Shown here: positions 1-8,303 of the stretch, piece by piece
How positions within the stretch are numbered: position 1 is the stretch's first letter
Layout: each line of letters opens with the position of its first letter
DNA from: Pseudomonadota bacterium
GTDB lineage: Bacteria; Pseudomonadota; Alphaproteobacteria; Acetobacterales; Acetobacteraceae
Direction of reading: 5' to 3'
DNA: 64,000 nt
Assembly (NCBI GenBank): GCA_021780935.1
Contig: JAJXXT010000078.1
Location: 1-64,000 of the forward strand
The notes under the pieces: model-generated
The model's database searches: none
What the model was told of the DNA's origin: nothing
The model's input: only the letters and a program-made list of their open reading frames with translations
Translations under genes and position numbers: made by a program

Positions 1-27
1 CTCGCCCGAAAGCCCGAACGCCCTCAT
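1..27 (-). CDS. Start of an unidentified gene coupled to the PKS (partial)
   Basis: An ATG at 27-25 overlaps the TGA stop of the polyketide synthase (26-24) as ATGA, the same coupling used by many gene pairs in this window. Only nine codons (MRAFGLSGE) lie inside the window, so the product cannot be identified. If real, it is translationally coupled to the synthase and could be a tailoring, release or transport function for its product. Confidence 0.35.
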
Positions 28-3000
28 CCCTCCGCCGGCGGCTGGTCCGCCGCCACCCCCTCATGGCGCATGATCGCGGCGGCAAGCTCCTCCGCCTCCG
101 CCGGCGCGCCGGACTGGATGATCTGGCGCAGCCGCTCCGCCATCGCCCGCAGCGTCGTGTCCGCGCCCAGCGCCAGCAGCGGCACCTGCACGCCCAGCCG
201 CGCCTCCACCGCCGTGCGCAGCTCCACCGCCATCAGCGAATCGACGCCGAACCCCACCACCGGTCGGTCGGCGTTGATGGCGGAGGCCGGCAGCTTGAGA
301 ATCTCCGCCAGCGCCTCGCCCAGCACCTCCACCAGCGCCGCCAGCGCCGCCTCGGGCGCCATCTCCGCAATCTGCCCGCGCAGCCGCAAGCCGCCGTCCG
401 TTCGCCGGCTCACTACCGGCAGCTCCGACCAATAAGGTCCGGCCAGCCCCGGCAGCCGCCCGCGCAGATCGCTCCACGCCACGTCCGCCAGCCCCACCAC
501 CGGCCGCCCCGCCGCCAGCAGCCGCGGCAGCGCCTCCAGCGCCTGCGCGGCGCTCAGCGGCGCGCCACCCAGCATCCGCTCCAGCATCTCCCCCACCCGC
601 GCCTCGCGCGTCAGATAGCCGGCATCGCCGATCGGCCCCCATTGCACGGCAAGCCCCGCCAATCCTTCCGCCCGCCTGCGCGCCGCCAGCGCCTCCAGCG
701 TCGCGTTCGCCGCCACATAGGCCGCCTGGCCCGGCGTGCCGATCACCGTGGTGACCGAGGAAAACAGCACGAACATCGAAACGGGGTCGTCGCGCGTCAG
801 CCGGTCGAGCGCCAGCGCGCCGGCAAGCTTCGGCCGCAGCACGGCGCTGAACCGCCCCGCATCCAGGTCCGAAAGCCGCGCATCGTCGAGCACCATCGCC
901 GCGTGCACCACGCCGACGATCGGCCCCATCTCGCGGCGGACAAACCCCAGCACCTGCGCAAGCGGCGCCTCCTCGGCGATGTCGCAGGCAAAGCCGCGCG
1001 CATCCACCCCCGCCTCGGTCAGCGCCGCCAGCGCCGCCGCCGCCCCCGGCGTCTCCACGCCCCGCCGGCTCAGCAACGCCAGCGACCGCACGCCCTGCCG
1101 CGCCAGGAACCGCGCCGCCTCCAGCCCGAAGCCGGAAAGCCCGCCGGTGATGACATGCACCCCGCCCGTGGGGATCGGCGCCACCGCCGCCGGCGCCGGC
1201 GTCGGCTCCGGCAGCAGCACCACCTTGCCGACATGCCCCGAGGATTGCAGCAGCCGGAAGGCCTCCACCGCCTCGGCAAAGCCGAACCGCCGATAGGGCA
1301 GGGGCCGCAGCGTGCCGGCGGCGAACAGGGCGCGCACCTCGTCGAGCACCGCGCGCCCCACCGCCGGGCGCCGCGCCACCAGCTCGTCCGTATCGACCGC
1401 GAAATAAGCTGCGTTGTGCCGCAGCGGCCGGATGCCGACCGCGGTGTTGCGATAGAGGTCGCGCTTGCCGATCTCGATGAACCGGCCGAACGGGCGCAGC
1501 AGCCGCAGGCTCTGCTGCATCAGCTCGCCGCTCAGCGAGTTCAGCACCACATCGACGCCCTCGCCGCCGGTCGCCGCCAGAATATCCTCGGCAAAACTCT
1601 GGCTGCGGCTGTCGAACACGCCCGCCACCCCGAGTTGCGCCAGCAGCGCCCGCCGCGCCGGTGCCCCGGCCGTGGTATAAACCTCGGCCCCCTTGTGCTG
1701 CGCGTACTGGATCGCGGCGAGCCCCACCGCGCCCGCGCCGCCATGGATCAGCACCCGCTCGCCCGGCGCCAGCCGCGCCAGGTGGCCGAGCGCATAGACC
1801 ACGGTCATGAACGCGACGGGAATGGTCGCGCCGGCCGCCTCGTCGAGCCCCTCCGGCAGGCGCATCACGCCGTTCTCCGGCGTCACCACATGCGTCGCCA
1901 GCGCCGCGGGCGCCACCGCGACCACGCGGTCACCCGGCGCGAAGGCGCTCACGCCGGCGCCCACCGCCGTGACGGTGCCGGCGCATTCGAGCCCGAGCGA
2001 GGCGCCACTGAACCCGTCGAGCAGCGCCTCGTCCGGTAGCAACCCCTGCGCCCACATCACGTCGCGGAAATTGAGTGCCGCGGCCCCGACCGCGATCGCG
2101 ACCTCGCCTTGCCCCGGCGCGCGCGGCGCCATCGGCATCCAGGCGAGCGAGCTCACCAGCCCCGGCCGCGTCACCTCCAGCCATCGTGGCCCGTCCTCGG
2201 GCGGCGCCGGCGGCCAGCCCACCCGCAGCCGCGGCACGAAGCGCCCGCCCTGCGTCCACCAGGTCTCGCGTTCGTCGTCCGGCCGGGCAACCTCCAGCAT
2301 CACGCGCTCCGCCGCCGCCTCGGGCAGCAGCCCCGGGTCCAGTGCCAGCGCGCGGCAATCCAGCTCTGGCCATTCATTGGCGACCACGCGGCGCAGGCCA
2401 GCCATGGCCGCCGGCGCGATCGCCTGCTCCGGCGAGCCGCGGCTGACCAGCCATAGTCGCGCCCCGGCGGGCGACTGCCCCAGCGCCGCTGCGATTCCCG
2501 CCAGCAGCTCGCCCAGCATGTCCGCCCAATCCGCCTCCGCGGCCACCGGCGGCACCAGGATCAGCGTCACCGACGGCTCGCCGCGCACCACGGTGCGCAG
2601 CACCTCGCCCAGCGCCTCGATCGGCAGCAGCCGCGGCACCGTCTGCCGCGCCGCCAGTGCTGTCGCCAGCGGATCATCGGGCGCGGTGAACACCACCACC
2701 TCGCCCGCCTCCGGGGCCGGAGCCGCGCCGCGTGCCGCCGCCGCCGCAATCATGGCGACCGGCCAGATCGGGCTCGCGAGCGCACGTGCCTCCGCGGCCT
2801 CCGCCCCGGCATCGCGCAGCCGGGCGCACCATTCCGCCGATGGCAGAAGCTCACCGCCATCATCCGGCGATACCGTCCCGAACAGCAGCGACGCCACGCG
2901 CCCCTGCGCCGGCTCCGCCGTCAGCAGCACGCCGCCGGGCGCCAGCAGGCCCAACCACGCGGAGGGCTCGGCGCGAAAAATCGTGCCGCCGCTCAGGGCG

Positions 3001-6000
3001 TAAACGCCGAGCAAGACGTCGAAACTCGCCGGGTTCTCGCTGCCCTGCGGGTCCCAACGCAACGCCACCAGCCCGGGCGCCGCCTCGCTCAGCGCCTGGT
3101 GCGCGGACATCGCCGCCTCGCTCGGCGCCAGCGCCACCAGCCGCGCCAGCAGGCCGCGCCGATCGGCCCAGGCCGCGAGCCGGCGCACGAAGGCTGGCGC
3201 CGGCATGCCGGCCAGGCCGATCCGCACCGCGCTGCCCTTCGCCAGATGCGCGCAGGCCGCATCCACACCTTGCAGCAGCGCGTCGATCGCGAGCCGCGCC
3301 GCCGGTGAGGCATGCAGCGCCTGCTCACGCAACGCGGCCGGCAGCGCCAGGGCGGCATCGTCGCCGGTCGCGGCGAGTCGTGGGTCATCCGCCCTGAACC
3401 ATGGCCCGGCGGCGGCCAGCAGCGCGCACTCGGCCGGCGTATCCGGCCGGTCGAAGAACAGCGTGCGCCACAGCTCCGCGGCCGCCGGCAGATCATGCTC
3501 GCTGGCCAGCCGCCAGCCGGCGTCCGTCGCCTCGGCCATCCCGTCCTGCACCAGCCAGCGCAGCGCTGCCGCGTGGCGCGGTGCCAGCGCGGTAGCCGCA
3601 AGTTCGCCCTCGCCGTCCGCGCGTTGGCGCAGCGCCTCCCAGGCGGTCGCGGCCAGACAGGCTTCGGCCAGCAGCACCGTCTCCGGCGCTGTCGCCGTGC
3701 CCTCCGGCAGTGCCGCCAGCACCTGGCTCAGCCGCTCCTCCGCCGTCGCCGCCGAGGCGGACGCCGCGCGCGGCTGGCGCAGGCTCGGCACCTGGGCACT
3801 CCACAGCCCCATCTCGCCCGCCACCGCGGCGCCACGGGGCATGGCGACGAACCAGCATTCCAGCAACTCGCCGACCACCGCGCCCGCGTCGTCCACCAGC
3901 GCCAGATCGGCGCAGATGGAGCGCGGCCCGACATGGCGCGGCCGCAGCAACGCCCGCGCCAGCCGCGCGCCCTGCGGCCGCAGCAGCCGCACGCGGCCGA
4001 AGCGCCAGGGCACGACCATGCAATCAGCCGGCAGCTGCGCATCCGCCATCACCACCAGCAGCGCCTGCAGGCAGCCATCGAGCAGCGCGGGGTCGAGCAG
4101 ATAGCCCAGCGCCACCCGGTCTACGGCGGCCCCGTCCAACGTAGGGGGCGCCAGCACCGCCACGCTGTCGGCACCCGTGCCGCGCCACACCTCGGCGACG
4201 CCACGGAACGCCGGGCCGTATTGCAGCCGCAACGAAGACGCCGTGGCATAGACCGCATCCGCCGCGATCCGAATCCCGCTTTGTCCCGCCGGATCCCACA
4301 CCAGGATCGGTGCCACCCGCTGCCCGGCGACGATCCGGCACGTCGCGTGCTGCACCATCGCCTCGTCGCTGAGCCGCTTGCGGCTCACCAGCTCGAAGTT
4401 ACTCCCCGGGTCGATGCTGGCGCGGCTCGAGCGGTCGCTGCCTGGCTCCAGCAGCAGCGAGCGGGAAATCTCCAGATCCTGCAGCTCCAGCACCGGTGCC
4501 GTTGGGTGCAGCGCGCGGGCCGCGGCCAGCGCCATGTCGATCATCGCCGCCGCCGGCAGCACCGGCACCGCGTCCACCACGTGGTCGGCAAGCCACGGCT
4601 CCAGGACCGTGGACAAATCCGCGGTCCAGCTGAACGGCAGCAGCGCGTCGCGGAACCCAAGTAGGGGGTGTTCGCGCACGGGGTTGGAGATTTCCGCGCC
4701 CTCGATGGTCCGCTCCGGGCGGAACCGCCGATGCTGCCAGGGATAGGCCGGCAGGTCACGGATCGCCCGCGCGCCGGCCAGTGCCGGGGCGCCGGTGATG
4801 TCCGCCCCCGCCGCATGGCAGGCGGCGGCAATGGCGGCGAACGGGTCGATACCGGCCGGCTGGCGCGACAGGGACAGCATGACGCGCCCCGGGTAACCGC
4901 CACGTTGCAGCGCCTCACGCAGGAAGGATTGCAGCACCGGCTGCGGCCCGATCTCCAGGAACAGGCGCATGCCGCCGGCCACCAGCCGATCGACCGCGGC
5001 ACTGAACAGGACCGGCTCGCGGACATTGTGCCACCAGTATTCGGCGTCCAGCATCCCGGGCTCGACCGTGGTGCCGGTGACCGAGGACACCAGCAGCCCC
5101 TCCGGCGCGCGCGAGGCGATGCGCTCGAGCGCCGCGAGCAGCGGCTTGCGGACCGGGTCCATCGCCGGGCTGTGAAACGCGTAGTCGAGATCGAGCGGGC
5201 TGTAGAGCAGGTCCGCGGCGGCGGCGATGTCGCGCAGCCGGTCCAGCGCCGCCGCGGGGCCGGCGACCGTCACGGCGCGGCTCGCATTCACCGCGGCGAC
5301 CGCGAGCGGCAGCCCCTCGCGCGCGAACAGCTCCGCCGCCGCCGCGTCACCGAGCCCCAGTACGGCCATGCGCCCGGTGCCGTGGGTGGCGCCCTGCGCC
5401 AGGCTGCGGCACACCACCACGTGGCAGGCCTCGGCCAGGGTCAGCGCGCCACCGGCCCAGGCGGCGGCGACCTCGCCCACGCTGTGCCCGACATAGCCGC
5501 GCGCCCGCACGCCATGCCGGCGCAGCGCGATCACGCTTGCCACCTGCACGCCGAACAGCAGCGGCTGGGCCACCTCGGTGCGGCGCAGATCCTCGGCGAG
5601 AGCGGGGTCGGCCAGGCGTTCGGTCACCGTCCAGCCGAGTTCGGGCGCCAGCAGCGCGTCCACCTCCGCGAGCCCGGCGCGGAACCCCGGGCTGAGCGCC
5701 AGCGCCTCGCGCCCCATGCCAGCCCACTGGCTGCCGTTGCCCGAAAAGACGAAGGCGAGCGCACCGCGTTCCGCCTGGCCCACAGCCACGCCCGGCGCCT
5801 GCTCGTCGGCAAGGAAAGCATCGAGACGGGAGACGATGTCGCTGATGCTGCCGCCGGCGACGGCCAGCCGCTGGATATGGTGGTCGCGCCCGTGCGCCGC
5901 GCCGCGCAGCAGCGCCGGCAACTCGGCCTCGGTCGCGTCAGGGTCGGCGAGCCGCTGGCGCCAGGCGGCGGCCAGCGCCCGCAGCGCCTCGGTGCTCCGT

Positions 6001-7352
6001 GCCGACAGCAGCAGCGGTGTCGCGCCGGACGCCGCCTCCGCCGCCTCCGTCGTCGTTGCCGCGGTGGGCGGTGGTGCTGCCAGCAGCGCATGCGCGTTGG
6101 TGCCGCCGAAGCCGAACGAATTCACCCCGGCCAGCACGCCGGCGGGGCCCGGCCGCAGCGGACGGATCGCCGTCACCACCTCCAGGTTCAGCGCGTCGAA
6201 GGCGATATGCGGGTTGGGTGTGACAAAGTTCAGCGAGGGCGGCAGCGTGCCGCGGCGGAAGGCCAGCAGCATTTTCAGCACGCCGGCAAGCCCGCTGGCC
6301 GGTTCCAGATGGCCGATATTCGACTTCACGGAGCCGATCGGCAGCTTCTCGCGCCGGCGACGCCCCAGCGATTCACCGATGGCACTGGCCTCGATCGGGT
6401 CGCCGGCCGCGGTGCCGGTGCCATGCGCCTCGAAATAGCAGAGCGCGTCGGGGTCGATTCCGGCCTCGTCATAGACGCGCCGCAGCAGCGCCGCCTGGGC
6501 ATCGCGGCTGGGCAGCGAGAAGCCGTTGGTCCGCCCATCCTGGTTGATGCCGCTGGCATGGATCACGCCGAGCACGGCGTCGCCATCCGCCAGCGCCTGC
6601 GCCAGCGGCTTGAGCATCAGCATCACGCCGCCCTCGCTGCGGACATAGCCGTCCGCGGCGGCGTCGAACGGCCGGCAGCGCCCGTTGGGCGAGAGCATGG
6701 TGGCACGCGCGAAGCCGACGAAGGATTGCGGCGTGATCAGCAGGTTGACGCCGCCGACCAGCGCGCAACCGATCTCGCCGCGGCGCAGCGCCTCGCAGGC
6801 AAGATGCAGGCCGACCAGGGAAGACGAGCACGCGGTATCGACGGTCAGGCTCGGGCCGGCGAGATTGAACAGGTAGGAAACGCGGTTGGCGAGCGAGGAA
6901 AGTGCGGCCCCCTGCATCGCATAGGTGTCGAGGGCTGCCGCGTCGGCAAAGGACTGCGCCGCGAAATCCCAGGACGAACCGCCGACATAGACGCCGGTCG
7001 CGGTCCCAGCGAGGCGGGACGGCGCCATGCCGGCATTCTCCATCGCCTCGTAGGCCAGTTCCAGCAGCAGGCGCTGCTGCGGGTCGATGCTCGCCGCCTC
7101 GCGCGGGGAGACGCCGAAGAACTCGTTGTCGAAACCCCAGATATCCGGCAGGCAGCCGGCGGCAAACGTATAGGTCTTGCCGGGCTGGCCCGGCTGCGGA
7201 TGAAAAAACCGCGGCTTCGACCAGCGGTCGTCCGGCACCTCGCCGATCGCATCGCGGCCGGCCCAGAGCAGGTCGCCGAAAGCCTCGACCCCCGGCGCGC
7301 CAGGCAGCCGGCAGGCGGCGCCGACGATGGCAATGGCCTTGGCGTCAGTCAC
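24..7352 (-). CDS. Single-module highly reducing type I polyketide synthase (KS-AT-DH-MT-like-ER-KR-ACP)
   Basis: A 2442-residue cytosolic megasynthase starting at GTG. Domains in order: ketosynthase about 5-430 (Cys175 in DTACSSS, His310 in EAHGTGT, His348 in NIGHLEP); acyltransferase about 535-830 (Ser624 in GHSVG, YAFH at 724-727); dehydratase about 890-1190 (His924 in HVVDAVPVLP, Asp1092 and Gln1096 in LLDGCLQ); a methyltransferase-like stretch about 1200-1550; enoylreductase about 1735-2055 (NADPH motif GGAGAVG); ketoreductase about 2065-2250 (TGGLSGFG, then the Ser-Tyr-Asn set); carrier protein about 2340-2415 (Ser2372 in GVDSL). The MT-like stretch has no recognisable glycine-rich SAM loop, so it is probably structural. 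The AT motif suggests malonyl-CoA, but this is weak. All reductive domains are present, which suggests a saturated alkyl or lipid product made iteratively. No thioesterase is present, so release must be done by another protein. It runs into a coupled downstream gene at the window edge. Confidence 0.93.
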   Translation of the reverse strand: MTDAKAIAIVGAACRLPGAPGVEAFGDLLWAGRDAIGEVPDDRWSKPRFFHPQPGQPGKTYTFAAGCLPDIWGFDNEFFGVSPREAASIDPQQRLLLELAYEAMENAGMAPSRLAGTATGVYVGGSSWDFAAQSFADAAALDTYAMQGAALSSLANRVSYLFNLAGPSLTVDTACSSSLVGLHLACEALRRGEIGCALVGGVNLLITPQSFVGFARATMLSPNGRCRPFDAAADGYVRSEGGVMLMLKPLAQALADGDAVLGVIHASGINQDGRTNGFSLPSRDAQAALLRRVYDEAGIDPDALCYFEAHGTGTAAGDPIEASAIGESLGRRRREKLPIGSVKSNIGHLEPASGLAGVLKMLLAFRRGTLPPSLNFVTPNPHIAFDALNLEVVTAIRPLRPGPAGVLAGVNSFGFGGTNAHALLAAPPPTAATTTEAAEAASGATPLLLSARSTEALRALAAAWRQRLADPDATEAELPALLRGAAHGRDHHIQRLAVAGGSISDIVSRLDAFLADEQAPGVAVGQAERGALAFVFSGNGSQWAGMGREALALSPGFRAGLAEVDALLAPELGWTVTERLADPALAEDLRRTEVAQPLLFGVQVASVIALRRHGVRARGYVGHSVGEVAAAWAGGALTLAEACHVVVCRSLAQGATHGTGRMAVLGLGDAAAAELFAREGLPLAVAAVNASRAVTVAGPAAALDRLRDIAAAADLLYSPLDLDYAFHSPAMDPVRKPLLAALERIASRAPEGLLVSSVTGTTVEPGMLDAEYWWHNVREPVLFSAAVDRLVAGGMRLFLEIGPQPVLQSFLREALQRGGYPGRVMLSLSRQPAGIDPFAAIAAACHAAGADITGAPALAGARAIRDLPAYPWQHRRFRPERTIEGAEISNPVREHPLLGFRDALLPFSWTADLSTVLEPWLADHVVDAVPVLPAAAMIDMALAAARALHPTAPVLELQDLEISRSLLLEPGSDRSSRASIDPGSNFELVSRKRLSDEAMVQHATCRIVAGQRVAPILVWDPAGQSGIRIAADAVYATASSLRLQYGPAFRGVAEVWRGTGADSVAVLAPPTLDGAAVDRVALGYLLDPALLDGCLQALLVVMADAQLPADCMVVPWRFGRVRLLRPQGARLARALLRPRHVGPRSICADLALVDDAGAVVGELLECWFVAMPRGAAVAGEMGLWSAQVPSLRQPRAASASAATAEERLSQVLAALPEGTATAPETVLLAEACLAATAWEALRQRADGEGELAATALAPRHAAALRWLVQDGMAEATDAGWRLASEHDLPAAAELWRTLFFDRPDTPAECALLAAAGPWFRADDPRLAATGDDAALALPAALREQALHASPAARLAIDALLQGVDAACAHLAKGSAVRIGLAGMPAPAFVRRLAAWADRRGLLARLVALAPSEAAMSAHQALSEAAPGLVALRWDPQGSENPASFDVLLGVYALSGGTIFRAEPSAWLGLLAPGGVLLTAEPAQGRVASLLFGTVSPDDGGELLPSAEWCARLRDAGAEAAEARALASPIWPVAMIAAAAARGAAPAPEAGEVVVFTAPDDPLATALAARQTVPRLLPIEALGEVLRTVVRGEPSVTLILVPPVAAEADWADMLGELLAGIAAALGQSPAGARLWLVSRGSPEQAIAPAAMAGLRRVVANEWPELDCRALALDPGLLPEAAAERVMLEVARPDDERETWWTQGGRFVPRLRVGWPPAPPEDGPRWLEVTRPGLVSSLAWMPMAPRAPGQGEVAIAVGAAALNFRDVMWAQGLLPDEALLDGFSGASLGLECAGTVTAVGAGVSAFAPGDRVVAVAPAALATHVVTPENGVMRLPEGLDEAAGATIPVAFMTVVYALGHLARLAPGERVLIHGGAGAVGLAAIQYAQHKGAEVYTTAGAPARRALLAQLGVAGVFDSRSQSFAEDILAATGGEGVDVVLNSLSGELMQQSLRLLRPFGRFIEIGKRDLYRNTAVGIRPLRHNAAYFAVDTDELVARRPAVGRAVLDEVRALFAAGTLRPLPYRRFGFAEAVEAFRLLQSSGHVGKVVLLPEPTPAPAAVAPIPTGGVHVITGGLSGFGLEAARFLARQGVRSLALLSRRGVETPGAAAALAALTEAGVDARGFACDIAEEAPLAQVLGFVRREMGPIVGVVHAAMVLDDARLSDLDAGRFSAVLRPKLAGALALDRLTRDDPVSMFVLFSSVTTVIGTPGQAAYVAANATLEALAARRRAEGLAGLAVQWGPIGDAGYLTREARVGEMLERMLGGAPLSAAQALEALPRLLAAGRPVVGLADVAWSDLRGRLPGLAGPYWSELPVVSRRTDGGLRLRGQIAEMAPEAALAALVEVLGEALAEILKLPASAINADRPVVGFGVDSLMAVELRTAVEARLGVQVPLLALGADTTLRAMAERLRQIIQSGAPAEAEELAAAIMRHEGVAADQPPAEG

Positions 7353-7578
7353 GAGCGCACCACACTCCTGCCAAGCCGCCTTGTCCCGGATGTCTGGGTG
7401 CCGAAGCCATCATCATGCGTTGCATCCGTTCTTGCTGCTGACAGCAACCGTGCAGGCGGCGAGAAATAAAACCCAAAAAACTCAAGATAAAACCATCATC
7501 TGCAGCGAGAAAATTAAACCAGAAAGACCAAAGAGCGGCATCAACGCCTGGGTGAGCAACGCCAGCGGCATAACGCCA

Positions 7579-7594
7579 GATCCGGCGCCGGATC
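7579..7594. repeat. Perfect 16-base palindrome
   Basis: GATCCGGCGCCGGATC reads identically on both strands. It lies about 230 bases upstream of the PKS start and could be an operator. In DNA this GC-rich a few such palindromes are expected by chance in 64 kb, so a function is only a guess. Confidence 0.3.
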
Positions 7595-7765
7595 GTTGCT
7601 TTCGGACTGGGGTAAACCGACCATCGGCGACTCATAGAGGACTCCGGTGCCCATTGCCAACCGCGACGAGGCAAAAAACCGGCCAAAAACGCCGCTTCCA
7701 CGCCGCGAGGACGGCACCACGCCGCGTCTCATTGGCGTGCGGAATAAGATCGATGGGTGCGCCCG

Positions 7766-7888
7766 TCAGCGGAGCCCGCGGGCCTCGAAAAAATCGTCAC
7801 TGCCGGCGAATTCCAGGCCGAATTTCAGGCAGGCGTCCGAAATATTGAGCGTCCAGGCGGTGCCAAGGCGCTTGCCGCGCAGCCGCTG
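7766..7888 (-). pseudogene. Possible remnant of a protein C-terminus
   Basis: The minus strand is open for 40 codons ending at a TGA at 7768-7766. Third codon positions are mostly G or C, as in the neighbouring genes, and the translation includes GTAWTLNISDACLKFGLEFA. The frame is closed upstream by a stop at 7891-7889 and has no ATG or GTG start. It looks like the tail of a decayed gene, but I do not recognise the family. Chance openness in GC-rich DNA is an alternative. Confidence 0.22.
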
Positions 7889-7920
7889 TCACGCTCCCCG
7901 GCGATGGCTACCGGCGGCGG

Positions 7921-8124
7921 CTAATGGTGCCAACCGCCGTCCCCGTGCCAGCCGCCGCCGTGCCAGCCCCACCACCCCCAACCGGGGCGGACGACGACCG
8001 CCGGGCCGACATAAGCGGGGCCTCCATAACCATAACCATAGCCGTAGCCGGGCCCGTAGACGCAGCCGCCGAGGGTCAGAGCGGCGAGCAGGGCCAGGAC
8101 CGTCGCGGCGGATTTTCGGGACAT
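7921..8124 (-). CDS. Small Gly/Tyr/Trp-rich lipoprotein
   Basis: This 67-residue protein has a lipoprotein signal peptide: MSRK, a hydrophobic run, then the lipobox LTLGGC with the lipidated Cys at position 21. The mature part is a low-complexity stretch of GYGYGYG, VVVRPGWGWWGW and Gly-Trp-His repeats. The ATG at 8124 was chosen because an AGGGAG ribosome binding site lies upstream at suitable spacing; another ATG four bases upstream is in a different frame. It is divergent from the FecR/DUF6600-like gene starting at 8304, and the two share an upstream region of about 180 bases. It is probably anchored in the outer or inner membrane facing the periplasm. Function is unknown; similar Trp/Gly-rich small lipoproteins are common and uncharacterised in proteobacteria. 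Confidence 0.75.
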   Translation of the reverse strand: MSRKSAATVLALLAALTLGGCVYGPGYGYGYGYGGPAYVGPAVVVRPGWGWWGWHGGGWHGDGGWHH

Positions 8125-8303
8125 GCATGGTCTCCCTTCGCTGAATCCCAAACTGGCAGCGGATTGCGGCGGAAGCTTGGTGCCGCGCTCAGCCGGCGGT
8201 GACGAAAGTTTCATCGCGCTCGGCAACGCTTCGCAACACGGCGGACGCGAATTCGCCACGATGGCGGTCAATTCCTTTCCGCCTGACGTCGGAGGATGAG
8301 ACA

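Larger units (their letters stand above)
7353..7920. other. Intergenic control region upstream of the PKS
   Basis: About 570 bases separate the PKS start from the small lipoprotein gene. The stretch 7441-7530 is clearly AT-richer than its surroundings, with A and T runs, and probably holds the PKS promoter. Also present are a 6-bp-arm inverted repeat at 7432-7447 and a 16-base palindrome at 7579-7594. A 40-codon coding-like fragment lies at 7766-7888 on the minus strand. No start codon with a ribosome binding site supports a complete gene here. Confidence 0.5.

Noticed and set aside
4668..7469. A 933-codon open frame on the plus strand opposite the PKS
   Set aside because: No recognisable domain, Arg/Gln-rich composition, and full overlap with well-supported PKS domains.
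7345..7701. A 118-codon minus-strand frame upstream of the PKS
   Set aside because: It runs through the AT-rich promoter block, overlaps the PKS start, and has no conserved features or ribosome binding site.
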